DNA of 64,000 bases from Adineta ricciae (taxonomy: Eukaryota; Rotifera; Eurotatoria; Adinetida; Adinetidae). Both the position numbers and the translations under genes were made by a program. The notes under the pieces are model-generated. The model saw only the letters and a list, made by a program, of their open reading frames with translations, did not search any database and was not told the origin of the DNA. The stretch is taken from positions 23,306-87,305 of the forward strand of contig CAJNOJ010000379.1 in assembly GCA_905250025.1 (NCBI GenBank). The letters are read 5' to 3'. Positions within the stretch are counted from its first letter, which is position 1, and every line of letters starts with the position of its first letter. This document shows positions 10,284-21,413 of this stretch, one piece after another.

Positions 10284-10733
10284 ATTGTATTGAAATGTTG
10301 TTTGTCTTACACTACGACCGAGATGGAGAAGAATATGAGTTTTAGCAGTTTGTTTCTATTTGCAATAGTGATTGGCTTTTTGCACGTTTGAAAAGAGAAG
10401 AACACGCAAAAAGAAATGAACAAAAGAACTTCATTATCATAACTCATGTAAAGAAAACGGGAAAAAAGTATGGCAACAAAACATGCCGAGAGTGTCTCAG
10501 AATGTGGGTGAGAATGAGGATGTGGTCATAGGATAATCACATTTACGCCCTCATTATTTTCATTTTGTTTGAAATAAAACACCATAAGTAGATTTCTTTC
10601 TCTTGTAAATATTGTTCTTGTTTCTTTTACTAAATGTGTCATTTGAATGACGAAACTACACTGGAGTATTTATACTCTTAAATAAATTATCAAAAGCATA
10701 TTTCGACGAGTTTATTTTGAAAAGATTATTATA

Positions 10734-12466
10734 ATGACTCATCGAAAACTGTATGAATCCCGTGGTGCACAATATCGTAAAGAAAGTGAAACAACGAGTT
10801 TTTGTTTATATGCTCCTAATGCAAGAAGTGTTTGGCTCATTTTAACAGCCTATGGTAATGAACAACATCGATTAAAAATGGAAAAAAAAACAATGGAAAT
10901 TTATGGGAAATTGTTACAGATACCGCAGCACCACCTGGCCAAATATTTCTCTATCTAATTGATGATTATCATGGAAGACAAATGTTACGAACAGATCCTA
11001 TTAGTTTTTCTGTTGTTCACATTTTTGAAGTGAATCAAGTGCATTCCGTTGTTCATGATGAAACAGCTTATCAATGGAACGATCAAAATTGGTTGAGACA
11101 ACGTTCTCAAACTGACCCATTACGATCTCCTTCATCGATCTATGAAATTCAGCCAAAATCTTGGAAAAGTAGTACCTATAAACCATTAAAATTCCGTCAA
11201 ATTGCAGCTGAATTAGTTTCATATTGTCAACAAATGGGTTTTACTCATGTTGAAATTATAGGAATTCTCGAACATACACATCAAGGCGGACGTGGTTATC
11301 AGGTATCGAACTTTTTTGCTCCTTATCGACATAGTGGAACATGTGATGATTTCGAATATCTTATTGATCTCTTACATCAAAATAATATTGGTGTTATTCT
11401 CGATTGGATACCGACACATTATCATCGTTGGCATCAATCTCATTTCTATTCAACGTCTTTACATGCAAGTAGTTCTTCACCATGGGAAACACGAAGATTT
11501 TTATTTGCTAGTGCACTTTATTATCTTGATCGACTTCATATCGATGCAATTCGTTTTGATGCTATTAGTCAAATGATTCGACGTCAACATAAAGATATAC
11601 CTAGTGCAATTTCATTTTTACATGAACTCAATCAGACGATTCATACGTATTATCCTGGTGTTTTATGTATTGCAGAAGAAACTGAAGGTTATCCAAATCT
11701 AAAAACAACGATGAGTTTTGATTTGAAATGGAATATTGGTTGGAGTTATGATGCACGAAATCTTCTTCGTACACCATATGCTGAACGACCTCAACATTGG
11801 AAACAGAAAGTATTGGATACATTGAATTGGTCTCGATGGGGACCAGATAAAATGATTTTAACATTAAGTCATAATGATACAGATTCGGGAGAACATAATA
11901 GTAATAAAATTCTATTAAATTGTGTAGCACATGCTCAAAATGATATGGACAAATTTTCTGATTTAAGAAATTTTTTTGCTTGACAACGATATGCGCCTAG
12001 TCGTATGGTCATATGATTCATATGGGAGATGTAGTTGTACAACTCATGTCTTGGTATCAACGTTTCCAACGAGATTTATCAAGTATGGATTGGTCATTAG
12101 CAAATTCAACATCCACAATTTTGGCAATATGGTGAATTAGATTTTTCATTGATTTATGAATATGGTCTAAATTTAGTAATAGCTTATGATCGAGGTATTT
12201 ACAATAATCGACGAATTGTTATTATTCATAATTTTTCAAATCGTGGCTATAAAACTTATAATATACCTTTACCAAAATCGGATCCTAATGTAGCATGTGT
12301 TCAGAATGTAACAGAAATTTTCAATACTGATCATCCAAAATATAGCGGTTCAGGTTTATTTGAAAATCAACAGCTAATAATTCAACGGCATAATGATGGA
12401 AATATGTTGTTCAAACTAACTATTCCTCCTCTTTCAACAATTATTTTAGAGGAAATTTTAATTTAA
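10734..12466 (+). pseudogene. 1,4-alpha-glucan (glycogen) branching enzyme, bacterial type, broken
   Basis: Three consecutive frames form one decayed gene. 10734-10958 is an N-terminal CBM48-like domain (FCLYAPNARSVWLI). 10982-11983 is the GH13 barrel, with region I (GVILDWIPTHYH), region II with the nucleophile Asp (IDAIRFDAIS), region III with the acid/base Glu (CIAEETEGYP) and an altered region IV (LSHNDTD instead of LSHDE). 12149-12466 is the C-terminal beta domain (EIFNTDHPKYSGSGLFEN ... IPPLSTII). Lesions are a one-base frameshift at about 10900-10915, missing loops between regions I and II and after region II, TGA in place of an expected Trp at 11981, and several more stops to 12148. 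Length is about 1.7 kb against about 2.2 kb for intact GlgB. It is intronless with bacterial-type architecture, so transfer from bacteria is likely, followed by decay. Confidence 0.75.
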
Positions 12467-12913
12467 TATCTTACATATGAAAATGTGCTATTTTGTTATT
12501 TTTAAGGTATTGTACCACTAGTTAAAGTAACCTATTGAGTGGTACGAGATTTTACTTCAGTGTTATTTTTCCTTCCTTTCTCCCTCTATTTTCCTCGTAA
12601 AGAAAAGGAAGAAGAGCATTTTTACAGAATTTGCGGAAAAGAGAGGAACTGAAAAACTACCTTACGTTTCAACGGAAATAAAAATGAAGAATTTTTTCCA
12701 ACCACTTCCGTGGTAAAAAATTAAATAAAAACGGAAAATTTACATTGGATTGGTTTCTTTTCTCTTTATAAGAATAAAATTGGTCACCAAGAGTTAAAAC
12801 TACCTCCGTATTCTATAACGTCTTAATTCGTAAGTTCTATATTACACCAAGTCAAATATATAACTTAATGTTAGATGTGTTGTTAGTCAGATTTCTTTAT
12901 CCTTGAAAGCATA
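12467..12913. other. AT-rich intergenic DNA
   Basis: Purine-rich DNA between the broken branching enzyme and the spliced orphan gene. It presumably contains the promoter of the latter. No motif can be assigned and no further gene is seen. Confidence 0.45.
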
Positions 12914-13774
12914 ATGTCTGGTCGAAATGATAGTGAATTCAACGCCAGCAGAAATTTACCGGCTCTTTACCAGCCTTCACCAATGACGTCAGTTTCACCA
13001 AGGAATCAAATCAGTAAGTTTTTAACTTTGTTCTAAACTAGATAGTTTATTATAAAAAAATTAGGTTCAGTCGAGGCCAATAACGTCGTTTGTGAATTAG
13101 AATCCAAATTGAATGCTGATTATTCTGATAAAATCACATGTCCAAATTCAATTTCACCTGTTCCAGCTGATATTGAAACAAAAGCAAATGAATGGGTGAA
13201 AGCGAAATCATATGAAGATCGCTGTTTTGGTCGTGATATCAGAGCAATATTAGGTAATTGGGATACATTAATGACTCATTTTCGAAATGAATTAAATGAA
13301 AAACGTAAGGAAATGATTGACGATCCCTGGATGAATGCTATGATCACAGCTGATCAATTATCGTTCCCAAAAGAATCTGACCGATTAATTTTCTGCGTCA
13401 AGGAAACATTAGCACCAATATTCACGAAAAAAGCGGGTCCGCTCATTCAGCAAATCAATACGTTTTTAGGGCGAGAAATCGGAGCTATTGTGCCAACAAC
13501 CTTTCTATCCGATGTCATTCAAGAATTACTTGAATTTATAATTAATCAGGTTTATGCAGCATTTGGAGGGCCAGGAGGGAAAAAGCTCAGTAGCTGGCAA
13601 AACATTTTAATTGAACTGTGCTTATTCATCCTTAAATGGATTCTCCTTCTCCTTGTTCAAAATCTTATTAAGCTATTGGAATCTGGTTATCCATTGATCA
13701 CTTTGCTTTTACGCATAACACCTTTTTTCATCAGGTATATTATTAATCAACTGCGTAACACAGTATGCAAGTAA
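12914..13774 (+). CDS. Two-exon orphan protein with hydrophobic C-terminus
   Basis: Reconstructed as exon 1 12914-13013, a 51-bp intron (GTAAGT ... AAATTAG, 13014-13064) and exon 2 13065-13774. Joining in phase 1 (A + GT = Ser) gives about 269 residues. The N-terminal 50 residues are polar and Ser/Pro/Asn-rich. The middle is helical (FGRDIRAILGNWDTL, FRNELNEKRKEM). The C-terminal 100 residues are strongly hydrophobic with at least two candidate membrane helices (LIELCLFILKWILLLLVQ and LITLLLRITPFFIRYII). No known family is recognised. The exact intron and the ATG context support a real expressed gene. Confidence 0.65.
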
Positions 13775-14119
13775 CCCAATTATACTCAGACAAAGATAAA
13801 AAGCGGTATTTTTTAATGAACTTCATTGAAAAAAATTAATGATCTTATCACATATTGAATAATGTCTCATTTATGTTCTTGAAATACTTTTCTTTTAAGG
13901 AATTAGCAATGTGTGTCATCTATATATACCTCACCCTTCAATAATCTAAATTTGAAGAGATAAGTTATGATGTCAATATTACCTACTGTGTTTTGCTACT
14001 CTATATGCTATTCAAAGAATGTATCAACATCAATAGAATAATTAGGCAACAACATAAATTTTGTTTAAATCAAGAATAGATATAAAAATAGCGAAAGAGT
14101 TTCCATAATTTTAATTTAC
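13775..14119. other. AT-rich convergent spacer
   Basis: 3' flanks of the convergent orphan gene and the GPCR. AT-rich, with AATAAT-type runs; no gene or repeat recognised. Confidence 0.45.
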
Positions 14120-15052
14120 TCAGCGACATCGAAAAATACGTTTTAATTCTTCACGAAAATTCTTTGATATAAGGATATTTGCGTAGCAACTAATGCTCGA
14201 GTCAATAAAACCAGTGAAATATGTTATATTTGCAACGAATTGTTCAATTGATATTTGCGCATCACTCTTCGTTTCATTTTGAGTAATTTGTTGGTAAATA
14301 AGAAAAATTGTAGATGGAAATCTTGAAATAAGATAAATCATAATTTCCATGAATACTATTCGAATAAGTTGACGATCTTTTGAATGAATTACATGTGATC
14401 TACCTGCTGTTATTGTTTCAACTGTTGATGCATGAGAACGATGTATAGCTTGAGAGACTTGACGAATATTTCTTAATGTTAAAAATCCAAATATTCCCAT
14501 TAATACCGGTGGAGTAATTCCAACAATGAAAAGTGAATAATATGTTATGAATGCTGTGTATAATCCTGCTTGATAATAACATAAAAAGTAAGTTGGTGCA
14601 ATTTGTATGATGTCTACATAGATAAATATATGAATTTGAAATAATGCCCAAAACAAACTTGAACTGATGAGACATAGAAGAGCTAAACGTCGTGTACTTC
14701 GTTTTCGTGTTCCTGCATTTCGAGAAGTGGCTAATGTTCGATCAATTGATGTGACAATTAGATAAGTTGGACCCAAAATACTGAGAATAAAATTGACATA
14801 GTAAAAACTTCGACAAAAAACAATATTGCTTATTCCAGGATTCATACTAAAACCACTTTGAAGTATTGTTGGAAGCAAACCCAAATAAAGATATAATAAA
14901 TTAACAGTGCTAATAGCCACGAAGCACATTGCACAAGGATTTTTTCGTAAAGATTTGCTCGTAAATACTATTAAATTTAATATACAACTTAAACTACCGA
15001 TAGCTAATAGTATTATACCAGCAATTTGAAATATTGATGCTAATAGTGACAT
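14120..15052 (-). CDS. Rhodopsin-like GPCR (bdelloid orphan type)
   Basis: 310 residues, single exon, seven hydrophobic segments: about 5-30, 42-65, 83-105, 122-145, 165-195, 225-250 and 265-290. The TM3 end has a DRY equivalent (SIDRTLATSRN), TM1 has the conserved Asn region (LSCILNLIVF), TM2 is preceded by a CxxC-like start, and the TM7 tail (SSISCYANILISKNFREELKRIF) takes the place of NPxxY plus helix 8. A conserved extracellular Cys (VFCRSFYY) precedes TM3. The product is a plasma-membrane receptor that would couple to G proteins. The loop sizes resemble the FMRFamide-receptor-like receptors that are numerous in bdelloids; the ligand is unknown. Confidence 0.85.
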   Translation of the reverse strand: MSLLASIFQIAGIILLAIGSLSCILNLIVFTSKSLRKNPCAMCFVAISTVNLLYLYLGLLPTILQSGFSMNPGISNIVFCRSFYYVNFILSILGPTYLIVTSIDRTLATSRNAGTRKRSTRRLALLCLISSSLFWALFQIHIFIYVDIIQIAPTYFLCYYQAGLYTAFITYYSLFIVGITPPVLMGIFGFLTLRNIRQVSQAIHRSHASTVETITAGRSHVIHSKDRQLIRIVFMEIMIYLISRFPSTIFLIYQQITQNETKSDAQISIEQFVANITYFTGFIDSSISCYANILISKNFREELKRIFRCR

Positions 15053-15642
15053 TCTATCGTAAATAAATTATTTCTACTAACAATCCTGTAGTTAATTAGT
15101 ATAGATTTTATAGAAGATATGAAAGTCAAAACGTAGGATGAATAAGTAAGGTTGATTAACAAAGAACATTGCATTCTATAGAGAAAAAAAACGCAAATTA
15201 ACGTATTAATATGTTAAAATAGTCAGATCTAGTTAGTAAAATTACTTGTAAACAATTTCTATTGAAATGATAAAAATATATATTTTTGTCCTTTATCTAC
15301 TACACTTTACATAATTATATTCTAATACTAATGAAATTGAGAGAGTCAATAAATCAGTTTCCCTGGTGCATTAATCCGACAAAATCCAATATTGGATCCA
15401 GCCGGATATCAGTATGGGATTGGGCGGCCTGGGCTTTAATTACTTTCAATAAATAAATAGTTTATGAACATGGTCGTAATAGAATTTCAACGTAGTCTGC
15501 TGAGGGTGAGGGTATTAGTAAATAATATATACGCCGTCAAGAAAATACTCCGTCGAAGATAATATCTGGAGCCTGAGCAAATCATTCATCGCGCATTTTC
15601 CTGTTTTCTCTGTAAACCATCTTGAGGGTGTGGGTGGGGATT
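15053..15642. repeat. Repeat-rich spacer with two telomere-like tracts
   Basis: Holds a G-rich tract at 15502-15514 (GAGGGTGAGGGT) and another at 15622-15640 (CTTGAGGGTGTGGGTGGGG). Between them is a block of about 110 bp (TATACGCCGTC ... CCGTCGAAGATAATATCTGGAG) that recurs at about 4630-4730. No gene is seen. The second tract marks the exact edge of the dispersed element that follows. Confidence 0.6.
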
Positions 15643-16585
15643 TCAGAATTTAATGTAGGTTAGGTGTTCAGTTGTTGTCGATTTGTTTATAATGAAATAT
15701 GAATGTGATGTGGGGTTGGGATGGTAGGGAATAGTGTCAGAAGGTAGTTGAAATCGCTAGTTTGTTCCAACTTTTATGCAACTGCAACTGATCTTAGGAG
15801 GAATAAAAGAACGATAAACAAGCGTAGGTATCACCGTAACTAAATGCACTAAAGGCGAAAATAGAGATATCAAAAGGTACATTCACTAGAATCAGACGTG
15901 TCAAATGTAATCCTAATCTATTGAGTTAAACCTGTTGGATATATCGGAATTTGAGAAAGACAATGAAATATAACTTCTGCGAGTAAGTGTTGATTGTTGT
16001 TGGTGTTCGTAGTAAATTCGGATTAATGGTAAAAATATTCTTTTGTAGTTGAGTGTTTGTTCCAGTTGGACTCATAAATGGGAGTTAGAGATGCTTTTTC
16101 GCGGAGTTACCGATTTTTGGATGGAATAGCGAGTGTTCGCGTTGTAGTGGAGTTGATTACCTGAAGTATGTAGATGAGGGTGAGGATGCGTGGAAAGTGA
16201 CATTGACTTAGATTAATGTTTGACGACCTATGTTTTTGACTCTTGTGTATGCTTGGTGGCGCATTTGATATGTTGTGCATGGTTGTGATGTTGTTCGATT
16301 GAAGTGGCCCTAGTGCTTATTGTATTGCGTCATCGTTTGTTTCTTCTTATTGCATACTGCATTGGTAGTATAAAATTTTGGTTTTTATATACCTCTCCAA
16401 AACGAGTAGGAAAAATTGAGTATTTTACTTTCGAAAGTTACTAAATATATCTGCGCAAAACATTTGAATTGTTTCTTCGTGTATAAAATTGTTAGATCAA
16501 TTTGTCTCACTATGGGGGCACGAAAAAAATACCTGTCCTCTCCAGTCGATGGTTAAGTGAGTCGGCACAACGAGCGCTACTTGTT
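15643..16585 (-). mobile_element. Dispersed 1-kb element, truncated copy
   Basis: This stretch is the inverted counterpart of 59797-60690. Shared landmarks, read as reverse complement, include CTGAACACCTAACCTACAT, the ACGGTGATACCTACGCTTGC block, ACTAGGGCCACTTCAATCG and the terminal GAGTCGGCAC...CGAGCGCTACTTG. It has no coding capacity, so it is non-autonomous. The copy is cut on its left by the telomere-like tract at 15622-15640, and it carries a further telomere-like GAGGGTGAGGATG at 16171, present in the other copy as well. A 3' terminus similar to this one lies next to the Pif1 helicase remnant near 34604. Confidence 0.75.
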
Positions 16586-17214
16586 TTGTTCCATGTCCGA
16601 AAGCCCTGTATATTGGCCTGATGAATTAGACGAAGTTAGTGTTCATTGATGTTTATTGATGTTTGTGAAAGTGCTAAGTGCATTGCTGCGGTGCTGCCTA
16701 CCGATGTGGCTGATATAGTGTTAAGTGCACTTTGAATTTGCCGCAAAATCATGAGCCCCAGCACCTCATGATAACGGTAGCTATACTCACCCTCACCCAC
16801 ACCCTCGAGAGACAAAGCAAAAATACCAGTATGGTATTGAGATCTTACCCAGACCTAGTGGCTTTTCACCTAAACACCCAAGTCATGGCAGCTGATCTCA
16901 CACTCTATTGTATTTTGTATTGCTTCTTAGTGAGTCTTCTGTACAGATACTTGCCACTTGATAATCTCTATCTAATAATTGTGAAAATCTTCAGTTTTGT
17001 GGTTACTATTCTCGCACCAACACCCACACCCACGCCCTAGTTTTCAAGTTGAATAAGTTTCTCCTCAGCAGTAAACGGAGTCATATGAGAAAAGAAGTTT
17101 GTCCGTCTGTAGTTTTGCGTCAGGGGTAAAGGTCCAAGATAAAAAATCATCACTGAAGGCTCATTCGAAATTATGGGCTGGCGTATAGACCCGGATGTTG
17201 GGTGGCATTAGTTT
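16586..17214. repeat. Spacer with two telomere-like tracts
   Basis: C-rich telomere-like tracts at 16786-16806 (CACCCTCACCCACACCCTCG) and 17014-17038 (CACCAACACCCACACCCACG) enclose about 230 bp of unassigned DNA. The open frame across it is an effect of these tracts and shows no domain. Confidence 0.6.
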
Positions 17215-17395
17215 AAGGAAAAATGAAGCATTTTGCTTTCGAAAGTTAGTAATTTCTTTGAGCAAAAATATTTGTGCCGTTTCTTCGTATATGAAGTGGC
17301 TGGATCAATTCGTCCCACTATTGGGACGCGACGAAACTACCTGCGATCCACAGTTGACGGTTAAATGAGGCAACAAGACAAGCGTTACTTGTTTT
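17215..17395 (-). mobile_element. Terminal fragment of the dispersed element
   Basis: About 180 bp matching, with many substitutions, the terminal part of the 15643-16585 element: TTTCGAAAGTTA, TTTCTTCGTAT, GGTTAAATGAGGCAA and AAGCGTTACTTG. It is an older, more diverged copy in the same orientation. The following bases to 17762 are AT-rich without a gene. Confidence 0.6.
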
Positions 17396-17762
17396 ATTAC
17401 GATGTAACAAAAAGAGCCGTAGAAGAGTTAGATAACAAAAATAAAATAAATTATGATCCTTGAAAGATAAGTTTATCTTATACAGTGTATGCTAAAATTG
17501 TCTTTCTTATATATAGTAAACATTGATCCCTGTTTTTCTTTGGCTGAAAATTCACTCTTCATTTTTAGTCTAATTCGTTGACAGCCTTTTTCTGCTGGAT
17601 AAGAATGTTATTTTGATATAGCCACACCAAAGCTCAAAATGATACAAAAATTTCAATGTTAGAAGAGTCGATTTATTTTAATAGCTATTTAATAAAGAAA
17701 GTTCGAATCATGAAAATTTTGGATAAGAGGAATTCCTCAAAACAGTTTCGAATAAACTCGAA

Positions 17763-18413
17763 TCAATAAATCGTGGGATAGCTCAGGCCGATGTGAACAC
17801 GTGGATCATACTCAGTGGCTTCAACCAACAACTCTCCACCCCAGACATGAAACGGGCCACCTGTTGTACGCCCTCCAACGCCGATGAAATGGGTTCCCGC
17901 TGGTAATAAGACCAGATCCGACTTCGAACACACTGCAGCAACAGATGTGGTGCTCCCGCTGGCATGCATACTTCCACCTCGAGTGTCTGATTCATCGATA
18001 TTTTTGCCAAGATCAGGTGCGACTACGTGGCGTTGATCGTTGTTTGGCAGCAGCCGGTTTGAGATAAGCACTTTATTATTGATCAGTATTCGTGTGAGCG
18101 CCCAATTTGATGTCTGCATAAGCGCGCATGATCCTTGAAAACGTATGTTGTAAACCATCGGTGCCGCATGATGAACAGCTAAATCAAGACCAGGAAATTT
18201 TGTAAAAACTTTCGAGGCCGACGGTATCACATAAAGATTAGGATCCTGGTATCGCATATGAAAATGTCGGGGACGTTCTGGTGGCGATTCTCGAAAATCA
18301 CCTCGACCCAGAAGAATTGGAATTTCTATGATGGAGGCGTCATTTGTTGTTGTATTAAGCCCGGTTGTCCATGCAACCAAAAGCAGAGCAAAACTCAGCG
18401 ATAGTAAATACAT
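17763..18413 (-). CDS. Secreted beta-rich orphan protein
   Basis: The start chosen is the ATG at 18413. It lies just inside a TTTTCAG splice acceptor (about 18430), implying a 5' leader intron, and begins a good signal peptide (MYLLSLSFALLLVAWTTG). The longer in-frame start at 18572 would place the signal internally. The mature protein has about 200 residues, few Cys, and short hydrophobic strands typical of a beta sandwich (LDLAVHHAAPMVYNIRF, LVLLPAGTHFIGVGGRT, FHVWGGELLVEATEYD). The AGTHFIGVGGRT segment resembles a jelly-roll turn, but no family is recognised. Probably extracellular. The function is not known. Confidence 0.6.
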   Translation of the reverse strand: MYLLSLSFALLLVAWTTGLNTTTNDASIIEIPILLGRGDFRESPPERPRHFHMRYQDPNLYVIPSASKVFTKFPGLDLAVHHAAPMVYNIRFQGSCALMQTSNWALTRILINNKVLISNRLLPNNDQRHVVAPDLGKNIDESDTRGGSMHASGSTTSVAAVCSKSDLVLLPAGTHFIGVGGRTTGGPFHVWGGELLVEATEYDPRVHIGLSYPTIY

Positions 18414-21413
18414 TATATGCAGAAAATATCTGAAAATAAGTCTTGTACCAGACGACGAAACGAAAAACTCACACAGAATTATGACAAGATCACAGAACGT
18501 AATTGAAGTGGGGATGCTAGGATATTGCTTTCCTTTCCTGAACATTGAATAGTTGAGGATGTTGCAGATCAACAGAAATTCGATCGAAACAAAGAATTGT
18601 ATTGCAAAATTTCATTCTGACCCGTGAGACTATTTCGGACGTAGTAATATATAGATATGTCACAATTAGAGGGATAGATACAAGAGAATAAGCTCCGATC
18701 TTTAAAAACTTTCGTTTTTCCCTAACGAAGTTCTAGTCAAGCTAGCCAAACCCAGATTTCAGAAATGAGAAAATTTACAACAGGAGTTTATCTGGATAGT
18801 TTTTCTTTTAAATCTGAGGAAATATCAGGAGGTTTTCTTAACAAATGCATAGGTCAGCACTTGGCTCTTATTACGTCTGAATCAGGGTTTGACTCGTTCT
18901 ACAAGAGCAAATATTCAAGATGTTGAATATAACTTACAGTTTATATTAGCAGATCCTGTCATTTGCTGTGAGGGATGACGGGATCTGATGATGTTTCAGC
19001 AACTAATGATATCTGAAGTAGTATTTGGTGGAATAGGAACATTGATATATGTATGAACGCTAGTTGAAAGCACTTTGAGAAACTATAACACGATGGAAAT
19101 TGCTCATTTAATACCTCAATGATTCTGTCGTGCGACGCCACGGTAAAAAAATTCTAAGGAATTATCAATGATAGAATAGGTTTCAGCCCTCGAATAAACA
19201 ACGCAAAAACGCTTATGAATTTGCAACGTCTACAAAATCTTTTTTTGTCTAAACTTGATAAAGAGATAAAAATTTGTGTTCTTATTCACCGAAAGTCATG
19301 TTATCGGAAGGTTTTTTCCCACACGCAGCTTTGCTGCGCCTTTCAAGGTAAGTAAAACTATTGTTGGTGAAATCTTTTCCAATGAACATAGTGTATAGCA
19401 TTTTTCTGTGTAGAAGACATTGAACATGAGGGCAAGTCAAAGATATTTGAACTTTTTCTCTTAATTAAGAGATTTTTGCTAGACTGACAGAATAGAAAGT
19501 AAGAATATTACGTAGGATACCTACGGGCAGGATTCGACCTTTTCTTGAGCGGATTCGTTTCAGCGTAGGTTTAAATCAAACAAACGCTGGTTTCAACTAC
19601 AACCTGATGATCTTTATCGGTTCCAAAAATAAAATTTCCAAAAAACCTCTTTCTTCACCCTCAGACCCAAAAAAAACCGAAAGTGGAGAAAAAACGGGGC
19701 GAATTCGTTTTACGACCACCGACCGCGATTTTAACATTGGTTCCAGATGAAACTCGACGTGCTCAATCGGATCCAATCATAAAGAATTTTCACCCACACC
19801 CACCCTCAAGATCGCATGTTATCGAAGTGCTGAATTAATATAGAGGGCTCATGTAATGTCGATCAATTTGCAATTATTTATTATAAGATCTGCACCGACG
19901 ACGCTCAGAAAAATTGAAAACGTTTCCTATACCTGTTTTGTTTCTTCTTGGAAAAACATCAGAAACAAATCTTCAGCTCCGTTCTCAATAGCTTTATCCA
20001 ACAAAGAATCGCTTTTCAGAAACAGATGAATAGATTTCATAAACTTTTTCGAAAAGGCAGATAACTGGATGGCAGAACAGAAAGAAAAAAAAGCACCTAT
20101 CAACGAAATGATATGAGATCGAACCATTTTTTCGCACAGATAGGAACGCTCTTTTTACCTGAAAATCGTGAAATAATCCTATGTTTGAAGAAAAAAATTA
20201 TTTAAAAACAGTAAACTACTTCTAATAAAACACATGCAGCGATTGCGTTCCACCATTCTGAAGTTTTAGTTGCATAGATATTTTCTCGTCATATAAAAGT
20301 ATTATTTGTACCTTATTGATTAAAACTTTCTTCTTAATGTGCCAGCATCCTGGCGTCCTCCTACTAATTGTAATTCATACATGAACATTTAGGATGCCAG
20401 GACGCGGCTTCTGTAGGAGGAAAGAAAATAATTAACAGCAATAAATATTCTTCCGAAAGAGTGTTCATCCAATGGTTGCCACTTGTAAATGACTCACTGA
20501 GACACTAGGACGCCTTATAAAACAACGATTTTTCACCCCTCGTCAACTGTAATTCTTTCCTACGTAGAATAGGCGCCATGGCGTCTTGTTCATCCTGTGT
20601 AATATATGGTCAGTAGGCAAACGACAAGACGCAGCTTGCGTATGCAATAGTATCGTACTGAATTTATAGTGAAGACTCTGCTACAGAATAGTATCCTAGC
20701 ATTGAACAAATGCCTATGACACATGGAAACCATAATTATTATCATCCTCCGTTTCTGATTGGTCGATTTTGTGACACGATATGGCGATGAAACAATACGT
20801 ATTTATATTAGGTGATCTATAATCTGAACCGTTTGACGTTGATAAAAACACACATACATACATACTATTTTGTTCATATGACCTTCCTGCCCGTTGAGGG
20901 GAAATGACAACACTAGCTATATCAGTGTGTTTTACCCAATTCGACCGCACCTCTTCCATACACAGCTCTAAACCATCATTGACGATCTTGATCCCTGCAA
21001 ATGATGTTCTATTAAGTTTTGAGCATTGTCGAAAGAAATAATTTTTTGACCTTTGGCCCTTAACCCTGACACAAACAAACACACAAACTATTTTATTTCG
21101 TATGACCCTCCTTTCAGTCGCTGGAATTAATTAATAAAAAAAAACGAACAAAATTGTCTTTTAATCTTTTATTATAAATGAACAAAGAATTGACTAAATA
21201 AGTTTTAGAAACTTTGATCCCCCTCCCCCAAAAAAAATCCTGGCTGAGTGCCTGTGATCACATATATAAAGTTGATTTACGAAAGCAAGATAGAGAGACA
21301 AAAGTAATTTTAATAATAGTAAAATAAGAGAACAAAAAGTATATTAGGGAAAGGGCCGGACTACATGGTGAAAAAATGAATTCGATCGATTATTAGTAAG
21401 TAAAATAAAGAAA
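18414..21413. other. Long gene-poor spacer with inverted repeats and one telomere-like tract
   Basis: AT-rich. Recognisable items: a perfect CGCAGC-TTT-GCTGCG hairpin at about 19326; a telomere-like CACCCACACCCACCCTCAAG at 19790-19809; a candidate signal-peptide exon on the minus strand (19927-20127, listed separately); a cluster of GACGCC-containing inverted repeats at 20345-20645; and copies of an ACTATTTTATTTCRTATGACC terminal motif near 20860 and 21090. No complete gene is seen. Confidence 0.55.
19934..20127 (-). CDS. Candidate first exon of a secreted protein
   Basis: ATG at 20127 opens a frame with a plausible signal peptide (SLIGAFFSFCSAIQL), followed by a polar helical stretch. The frame reaches a possible donor (CAG|GTATAG) at about 19933. 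A telomere-like tract lies about 130 bp further downstream, and no continuing exon was found. It may therefore be a truncated gene. Weak evidence: no homology recognised. Confidence 0.25.

Noticed and set aside
16732..17040. 102-codon frame ending in PTPTPTP
   Set aside because: The Pro/Thr end is produced by the telomere-like tract; the frame begins at a non-ATG codon.
18414..18572. Longer N-terminus of the secreted orphan
   Set aside because: Contains a splice acceptor and would place the signal peptide internally.
20714..21082. 122-codon minus-strand frame
   Set aside because: Covers two copies of a mobile-element end motif; no protein similarity recognised.
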